Of a DNA stretch of 64,000 nucleotides, positions 58,776-64,000 are shown in pieces (within the stretch, counting starts at the first letter, position 1; each line of letters starts with the position of its first letter). Source of the DNA: Gemmatimonadaceae bacterium. Its GTDB lineage: Bacteria; Gemmatimonadota; Gemmatimonadetes; Gemmatimonadales; Gemmatimonadaceae. Below the pieces are notes generated by a model, which ran no database searches, had not been told where the DNA came from, and saw only the letters and a list, made by a program, of their open reading frames with translations. Location of the stretch: the NCBI GenBank assembly GCA_025928185.1, contig JAICKA010000001.1:124001-188000 (forward strand). The letters run 5' to 3'. The position numbers were made by a program, and so were the translations under genes.

Positions 58776-59534
58776 TCAGCGCCCGATGAGCAGCGCCCCG
58801 GTCGCCAGCAACTTCCCGTCGGAGCTTCGTTTGGTCAGCACGAACACGTTCTCTCCTGGTGCCAGAGATTTCGAGCTCTGCTTGATGGCGGTGACCGGGG
58901 TGTTGGGCGGCACAGTGACGTGCTGCGACCCTCCGGAATAGGTGACGACGAACGACGATCCCGTAGCGCCCGCGACGCTGCCATTCGACATGCGCGACGG
59001 CGGTGCCGCTGTCGCCGATCCATTTGTCATTCGCGACCCGGCTACTGCGCCGTTCGTCATGCGGCTCCCACTGCCGCCCGCGGCGCTCGCGGCGCCAGCA
59101 CTCGGCGTCATCATCCGGCTGCCTTCGCCGAGCCCGCGCAAGGCTTCGGGAAAGATGTGAATCTCGGTCGCCTGCTCGGCGCCGTCCGGCTGCTTCACGG
59201 TGGTAACGCCGATGAACGTGCTGTCCTTGACGTCGGCGAGCGTCGCCGGTTCCCGGTCATAGACGTGAAATGGCTGCGCGAGCGCGAGCGTGGCGGTGCC
59301 TGTGTCGACCTTGATGACGAGATCCGTTGGCGACACGCTCACGACGGTGCCGCGGAGCCTCGTCGACGTGTCCGCGGAAGAGCCGGCCGATGCGGCAGTC
59401 CCGGCTGCGGTTGGCGTCGACATGGTGTCGCGCGCGTTCGAGTTGGAGCTCTTGCTGCACGCAGCGGCGATGGATGTCATCACGGCGAGAAGCGCGAATC
59501 GATGAGCAAACCGAGGGCAGAACGCGATACGCAT
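58776..59534 (-). CDS. Exported DUF5666-like lipoprotein with internal repeats
   Basis: A 252-residue predicted lipoprotein (signal ending in IAAACSKSS, Cys26). The central domain (RGTVVSVSPTDLVIKVDTGTATLAL) is OB-like as in DUF5666. A repeat block follows: SRMMTPSAG, SRMTNGAVA, SRMTNGSAT, SRMSNGSVA, i.e. four copies of a ~12-residue SRM(T/S)NG unit. The C-terminal half shows another strand set (FVVTYSGGSQHVTVPPNTPVT). Function unknown. Confidence 0.7.
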   Translation of the reverse strand: MRIAFCPRFAHRFALLAVMTSIAAACSKSSNSNARDTMSTPTAAGTAASAGSSADTSTRLRGTVVSVSPTDLVIKVDTGTATLALAQPFHVYDREPATLADVKDSTFIGVTTVKQPDGAEQATEIHIFPEALRGLGEGSRMMTPSAGAASAAGGSGSRMTNGAVAGSRMTNGSATAAPPSRMSNGSVAGATGSSFVVTYSGGSQHVTVPPNTPVTAIKQSSKSLAPGENVFVLTKRSSDGKLLATGALLIGR

Positions 59535-59672
59535 GTGTGGTTCTCGACGAAAGGTGTGAGCGACGGTCGGCAGCCCTACAACGCGCTCCCGCCGGCGTGA
59601 GTTCCGCAAGCTGCGGCTGCGCACGCTTGCCGCGGTGAATACGCTTCGAGCATCACCGCACTGGAGCAACGC

Positions 59673-60329
59673 ATGAACATCGGCATCATCGGTGCCGGCC
59701 ATATCGGTGGCACCCTGACGAAACGCCTCTCGAAGCTCGGTCATCACGTTTCGGTCGCGAATTCGCGCGGGCCCGACACGCTCCGCGATCTCGCGCGCGA
59801 GTCCGGCGCCACGCCCGTCACGATCGAGCAGGCCGTGCGCGACAAGGATCTCGTCATCGTCACGATTCCGGAAAAGGCCATCCCCACGCTTCCGAAGAGC
59901 CTGTTCGCTGCCGCGCGGCCCGACACGGTCGTCGTGGACACCGGCAATTACTACCCGCAGCGCGACGGCCGCATCGAGCCGATCGAGAGCGGCATGGCCG
60001 AAAGCCGCTGGGTGGCGACGCAGGTCGGACGGCCGGTGATCAAGGCGTTCAACAACATTCATGCAAAGGATCTCATGGAGCGCGGCCAACCTGTGGGCTC
60101 GCCCGGACGCATCGCGCTCCCGGTCGCAGGCGACGATTCGCGCGCCAAGCGCATCGTCATGGACTTGGTCGAGCAGCTCGGGTTCACGGCGATCGACGCT
60201 GGGCCGCTCGACGAGTCGTGGCGGCAGCAGCCCGGCTCCCCGGTGTACGGCACGAATCGCGACGCCGCGGGCGTCCGCGACGATCTGAAGGCGGCGTCGA
60301 ACGAACGCGCTCCGAATTGGAAGGCCTGA
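59673..60329 (+). CDS. NADPH-dependent F420 reductase-like oxidoreductase
   Basis: The 218-residue Rossmann protein starts MNIGIIGAGHIGGTLTKRLSKLGHHV and contains KDLVIVTIPEKAI and VIKAFNNIHAKDL, typical of the F420-dependent NADP oxidoreductase / ketol-acid reductoisomerase-like family. In organisms without F420, these act on other substrates. There is no F420 biosynthesis gene in this window. An LLM-class enzyme is coded at 50712. Confidence 0.9.
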   Translation: MNIGIIGAGHIGGTLTKRLSKLGHHVSVANSRGPDTLRDLARESGATPVTIEQAVRDKDLVIVTIPEKAIPTLPKSLFAAARPDTVVVDTGNYYPQRDGRIEPIESGMAESRWVATQVGRPVIKAFNNIHAKDLMERGQPVGSPGRIALPVAGDDSRAKRIVMDLVEQLGFTAIDAGPLDESWRQQPGSPVYGTNRDAAGVRDDLKAASNERAPNWKA

Positions 60330-60366
60330 CCCCTCCGCCGCCAGCGAGGCGAACTACCCCTGGCGC

Positions 60367-60399
60367 ATCTAAGGGACGGAGTGCAGTATTCCCTTAGAT
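60367..60399. promoter_or_regulatory. PadR operator dyad: ATCTAAGGG-N15-CCCTTAGAT
   Basis: Perfect 9-bp inverted arms at 60367-60375 and 60391-60399 around 15 bases, 61 bases before the second PadR gene. The arms differ from those of the first PadR operator, so each regulator likely reads its own site. Confidence 0.65.
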
Positions 60400-60459
60400 C
60401 GGCATAGGAAGCAAGCCGCCGCACCTCCCGCGGCGGCTGCGCCCGATGCCACCTACCGC

Positions 60460-60825
60460 ATGGATGGGCGCATGTTCGCGAAGGATTCCGGCCTGTTGCA
60501 AGGCACGGTCGAGCTGCTCGTGCTCAAGACACTCTCGTGGGGACCGATGCACGGCTATGGCATCGCGAGCTGGATCGAGTCCGCCACCGGCGACGTCCTC
60601 CGCGTCGAGGAAGGATCGCTCTACCCCGCACTCTATCGCATGGCGCGCAAAGGGTGGATCACCGCCGAATGGGGACTGTCGGAAAACAATCGCCGGGCGA
60701 AGTACTACCGGCTCACGGCGGAGGGCCGCAAGCAATTCCGCGAGCAGACCTCCGGCTGGCAGCGGCTGACCGCCGCGGTCAATCAGGCGATCGCCACGCG
60801 CAACGCTCCCTCGTGGGCGAGGTGA
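60460..60825 (+). CDS. PadR-family regulator 2
   Basis: The 121-residue regulator shows the PadR domain: [45 protein letters not shown] and [21 protein letters not shown]. It is 4 bases before the permease start and so is co-translated with it. An in-frame earlier ATG (MFAKDSG at 60472) is an alternative start. Confidence 0.95.
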   Translation: MDGRMFAKDSGLLQGTVELLVLKTLSWGPMHGYGIASWIESATGDVLRVEEGSLYPALYRMARKGWITAEWGLSENNRRAKYYRLTAEGRKQFREQTSGWQRLTAAVNQAIATRNAPSWAR

Positions 60826-60828
60826 ATC

Positions 60829-63483
60829 ATGGGCGAGCATCGTGACCGTGATTATCGCGTCATTCCGACAAAGCCGCGGGCCGAAGTCGACGACGAGCTG
60901 CACTTCCATCTCGAGCGCCGCATCCAGCAGAACATCGCCAACGGCATGTCGCCCGATGAAGCGCGCCGCGCCGCGTACGAGCGGTTCGGTGACGTGAACG
61001 ACGTCCGCGACGAGTGCGAACAGATTCTCGTGGAAGAACGTCGCGCCGAAACGCGGCGCAACTGGTTCGAGGATCTGAGCCAGGATCTGCGATTCGCGGT
61101 GCGCTCCGCCGTCCGCGCGCCGCTGTTCTCGCTGCTCGCGATCGCGACCCTCGCGCTCGGCGTGGGCGCCAATGCGGCCGTGTTCGGCGTCGTGAAGTCG
61201 GTGCTGCTGAATCCATTGCCGTATGCGGACGCGGGGCGGCTGATGCGCATCTATACACCGTTTCGCAACGGCAACGAGCCGCACGGATCGCTCAGCGCCG
61301 GAACAGTCAGCGACGTTCGCGAACGCCAGCACTCCTTCAGCAGCCTCGGTGCATTCAGAGGACCACGCGACGTCGTCTACTCCGGCGAGGTGCCGCAAGT
61401 CCTGAAGGCCACGTGGGCCGAGCCGGCCTTCTTTCGTACGCTTGGCGTGTCACTCGCGCGCGGCGGCGGTTTCCGCGACGAAGACGGCCTGCACGACACG
61501 ACCACAGTCGTGATAATCTCTGACGGTGCCTGGCAGCGATTGTTCGGCGGCGATCCGAAGGTGATCGGCCGCGTCATTCGCTTGAACGGGCTGCCGCGCA
61601 CCATCGTCGGCGTGCTGCCGCGCGGCTTCGTCGCTCCGGAAGGCGCTCCGGACTTCTATCTGCCGCTCGGCATGCCGCTGTTCATGCGCGATCCGATCAC
61701 GGTGCGCGGCTCTCACGGTTTCGGCTTCGTGGGACGACTGAAGCCCGGCGTCTCGCAAGCGACCGCGCAACACGAGCTGGAGACGATCGGCGATCAGCTG
61801 GAGCGACTCTACCCGAAGGACAACCTCGGCATCGGTCTCGCCGGTGTGCCGCTGCGCGACGCGATGGTGGGCGACACGCGTACGCCGCTGCTCATCCTGC
61901 TCGCGAGCGCGGCCCTCGTGCTGCTGATCATGTGCGCCAATCTCGCCGGCGCGCTGCTCTCGCGGACAATCTCACGCCGCAGGGAATTTGCGGTGCGCGT
62001 CGCGCTGGGCGCCGGCCGCAGCCGACTCGTGCGGCAGTTGCTCACGGAGAGCGTGCTGCTCGCGGTGTTCGGCGGAGTCGTTGGACTGGTGCTGGCGGAG
62101 CTCGGGCTCGGTCTGCTCCGCGGGCTCGCGCTCACTGCCCTTCCCTCATACGCCGATCTGTCGCTCGATGCCGTGGCGATCGCGGTGATGATGCTGTTGT
62201 CGCTCATCGCCGGCGTCGCATTCGGCGTCGGTCCGGCGCTGTCAGTTGGGCGCTCCGATCCGCAGCAGACGCTGCGCGAACAGACGCGCGGCACAAGCGA
62301 GAGCCGGCGCACTCGGCGCGCCCGAGGCGTGCTCGTCGCCGGCCAGATCGCGCTCTGCGTCAGTCTGCTCGCGGCAGCCGGTCTGCTGGCGAGAAGCTTG
62401 TGGGCGATGACGACGGCTCCCGCGGGCTTCACCGCCGACGGCCTGCTCACGTTCACCGTTCACCTGCCGAGTCCGCGATGGACGACGGCCGATCAGCAAT
62501 TACAGTTCTATGATCAGTTCCTCGCCAAGCTGCACGCGCTACCGGGCGTGAGGGATGCCGCTGTCGCATCCGCGCTGCCGATGCACGTGGACAACAGCAA
62601 CGGGTTGTTCATTCGCACCGCGCCGTGGGCTCCGAACCAGCCCGTGCCGTTCATTCTGACGAATGTCGTCTCCGAGGATTACTTCCACACGCTGGGCATT
62701 CCGCTCATCGAAGGCCGCACGTTCACGACGGCCGATCGCCCCACCACCGGCACGGTGATGGTGATCAACAAGGCAATGGCGGATCGGTACTGGCCGAAGG
62801 GCGGCGCGGTTGGCGCGCAGGTTCACATCGGCCCGCCGAATCCAACCGCGCCGTGGATCACGATCGTCGGAATCGTCGGCGACGTGCGCAACGATCCAAC
62901 GAGCCTGCGCGCAGACCCGATGATGTTTCTCCCGACACGCCAGGACATGTCGGGCAATCAGTTCATCGTTCGCACGGCGCGGGATCCACTCGCGGTCGCG
63001 CCGGCCGTTCATCGCCTCCTGAAAGAGCTCGATCCGACGCTGCCGATCACGGACGTCGCCACGATGACGTCGGTCATCGGCGACCGGTACGCCGCGCGTC
63101 GGTTGCCGGTCGTGCTGATGGGCGGTTTCGGTGCGCTCGCGCTGCTGCTGGCGTCCGTCGGCGTCTACGCGATGTTCGCGAACATGGCCGCGTCGCGCGA
63201 GCACGAGTTCGGCGTGCGCGCTGCGCTCGGCTCGACGCGCGGCAACATCGCCGCGCTCGTGCTGCGGCAGGGCGGCTTCTGGATGGCGATCGGCCTTGGC
63301 GTGGGCGCCGTGGGCGTGATCGCCGCGGCTCGATTGCTTCGCACGCAATTGTTCGGCGTGCCGGAGTTCGATCCGCTGGCAATCGGCGCCTCGGTGCTCG
63401 TGCTCATACTGTGTGCCGGCATCGCGCTGCTCGGGCCCGTGCGCCGCGCCAGCCGCGTGGATCCGATTACCGTGTTGCGCTGA
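60829..63483 (+). CDS. ADOP-type MacB/FtsX permease 2
   Basis: An 884-residue protein with the same domain order as permease 1: N-terminal PadR-linked domain (EVDDELHFHLERRIQQN), helix LFSLLAIATLALGVGANAAVFG, MacB_PCD, FtsX, MacB_PCD, FtsX. The final residues RRASRVDPITVLR are typical. It lies three bases after PadR 2. It is convergent with the third permease (13-base gap). No ATPase gene is near, as in other ADOP loci. Confidence 0.94.
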   Translation: MGEHRDRDYRVIPTKPRAEVDDELHFHLERRIQQNIANGMSPDEARRAAYERFGDVNDVRDECEQILVEERRAETRRNWFEDLSQDLRFAVRSAVRAPLFSLLAIATLALGVGANAAVFGVVKSVLLNPLPYADAGRLMRIYTPFRNGNEPHGSLSAGTVSDVRERQHSFSSLGAFRGPRDVVYSGEVPQVLKATWAEPAFFRTLGVSLARGGGFRDEDGLHDTTTVVIISDGAWQRLFGGDPKVIGRVIRLNGLPRTIVGVLPRGFVAPEGAPDFYLPLGMPLFMRDPITVRGSHGFGFVGRLKPGVSQATAQHELETIGDQLERLYPKDNLGIGLAGVPLRDAMVGDTRTPLLILLASAALVLLIMCANLAGALLSRTISRRREFAVRVALGAGRSRLVRQLLTESVLLAVFGGVVGLVLAELGLGLLRGLALTALPSYADLSLDAVAIAVMMLLSLIAGVAFGVGPALSVGRSDPQQTLREQTRGTSESRRTRRARGVLVAGQIALCVSLLAAAGLLARSLWAMTTAPAGFTADGLLTFTVHLPSPRWTTADQQLQFYDQFLAKLHALPGVRDAAVASALPMHVDNSNGLFIRTAPWAPNQPVPFILTNVVSEDYFHTLGIPLIEGRTFTTADRPTTGTVMVINKAMADRYWPKGGAVGAQVHIGPPNPTAPWITIVGIVGDVRNDPTSLRADPMMFLPTRQDMSGNQFIVRTARDPLAVAPAVHRLLKELDPTLPITDVATMTSVIGDRYAARRLPVVLMGGFGALALLLASVGVYAMFANMAASREHEFGVRAALGSTRGNIAALVLRQGGFWMAIGLGVGAVGVIAAARLLRTQLFGVPEFDPLAIGASVLVLILCAGIALLGPVRRASRVDPITVLR

Positions 63484-63495
63484 GCGACGGCGCCG

Positions 63496-64000
63496 TCACT
63501 CGGCGCGCATCGCAAGTACCGGATCCGCCTTCGACGCACGCACCGCCGGCACCATGGTGGCAACCGCCGTCGGCACGAGCAGACTGAGCGCCGCCAGCAC
63601 CCACGTGCGCGCGTCGAGGGGACTCACGCCGTAGAGCATCGATGTCATCAGCCGCGTGAGGCCGAAGCTCCCGACGAAGCCGATCACGATGCCCGTGACG
63701 ACGAGCGCCATGCCTTCTGCGGTGACGAGTCGAACGAGTCGCTCGCGCGAGCTGCCGAGCGCAATGCGAATGCCCAGATCGCGCGTCCGCTGCGCGACGG
63801 CGTAGCTGAGGATGCCGTACAGCCCGGCGATCGTGAGCACGAGCGCGATGCCGGCAAAGCTCATGAGCATGCTCAAATAGAAGCGCGGCTGGCCGAGACT
63901 GTGCGCGATCAGCTCCGGCATCGGTGCGACGTCGGCCACCGCGGCGGTCGGATCGACGGCGTGCACCGCCGTGCGAACCGCGTTGACCACATCGGACGGC
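63496..64000 (-). CDS. ADOP-type permease 3, C-terminal part
   Basis: The last ~168 codons of a further permease run in from the right edge. Motifs GLYGILSYAVAQRTRDLGIRIALGSS and MLYGVSPLDARTWVLAALSLLVPTAVA with the end VRASKADPVLAMRAE fit the FtsX C-terminus of ADOP proteins. Start and N-terminal part lie beyond the window. Confidence 0.9.
   Translation of the reverse strand, partial: PSDVVNAVRTAVHAVDPTAAVADVAPMPELIAHSLGQPRFYLSMLMSFAGIALVLTIAGLYGILSYAVAQRTRDLGIRIALGSSRERLVRLVTAEGMALVVTGIVIGFVGSFGLTRLMTSMLYGVSPLDARTWVLAALSLLVPTAVATMVPAVRASKADPVLAMRAE

Noticed and set aside
1-64000. tRNA, rRNA, riboswitch or transposase genes
   Set aside because: I looked in the intergenic gaps and saw no cloverleaf, conserved riboswitch core or DDE-type transposase; small or divergent RNAs could be missed by eye.

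Overview
The window is a high-GC bacterial chromosome segment with dense coding, no tRNA, rRNA, CRISPR array or insertion-sequence transposase that I could recognise. Two complete ~885-residue MacB-type permeases with the N-terminal PadR-linked domain, each beside a PadR regulator, together with DUF1059, DUF4097, LVIVD-repeat and group III truncated-globin genes, suggest a soil-type Gemmatimonadota (or less likely Acidobacteriota) organism. That assignment is inference from gene content only.

Region 1 (1-19,406) is about redox, copper, nitrogen oxides and metals. It starts with a truncated radical SAM gene, a DUF2231 membrane protein and a VIT-type iron/manganese transporter. Then come a divergent acetate kinase and phosphoketolase pair (the two halves of a phosphoketolase-to-acetate route). 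A minus-strand operon follows: two-domain multicopper oxidase, NarX-like kinase, NarL-like regulator, PAS-GAF kinase, flavin-type oxidase-fold protein. Next are a YceI protein, two convergent copper-nitrite-reductase-like proteins, a Crp/Fnr-family regulator and a group III truncated haemoglobin. Two short dyads recur in front of these genes: GTGAC-N4-GTCAC (radical SAM and globin genes, at almost the same distance from the start codon) and TCAGGG-N4-CCCGA (several copper/NO genes and, far away, the SulP gene). A tightly overlapped metal operon (lipoprotein, divergent NRAMP, two PRC-like proteins, SLC30A9-like CDF) closes the region.

Region 2 (19,422-27,637) contains a lipid-biosynthesis locus. 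On the minus strand, genes overlapping by 1-4 bases encode an alpha-oxoamine synthase of the serine-palmitoyltransferase type, an acetoacetate-decarboxylase-fold protein without the catalytic lysine, a diacylglycerol/sphingoid-base kinase and a zinc dehydrogenase. Divergently, a PlsC acyltransferase, a Tam41-like CDP-lipid synthase and a CDP-alcohol phosphatidyltransferase follow. Together they could build and activate a sphingoid-like phospholipid; this is the best candidate for an undescribed pathway here.

Region 3 (28,037-35,684) has a tandem cupredoxin, two histidine kinases with a NarL-like regulator, an MFS transporter and a DUF4097 protein. Region 4 (35,720-47,000) has a dienelactone hydrolase, a TetR-DHA2 efflux operon with a clear operator, a DoxX protein, two small membrane proteins, an LVIVD-repeat protein, a His/Met-rich DUF305 protein, a SulP transporter and an MscS channel. 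Region 5 (47,042-64,000) has an aldo/keto reductase, a GAF kinase, an MFS protein, an LLM flavin oxidoreductase, two PadR/ADOP units plus part of a third permease, a YihY protein, a stand-alone BTAD regulator, DUF1059 and others.

A striking non-coding feature is a family of intergenic elements made of 7-bp repeats (GGACCAT/GGACCAC and complements), which in two places (5,657-6,099 and ~38,766-39,347) form the outer ends of giant imperfect palindromes of roughly 440 and 580 bp.
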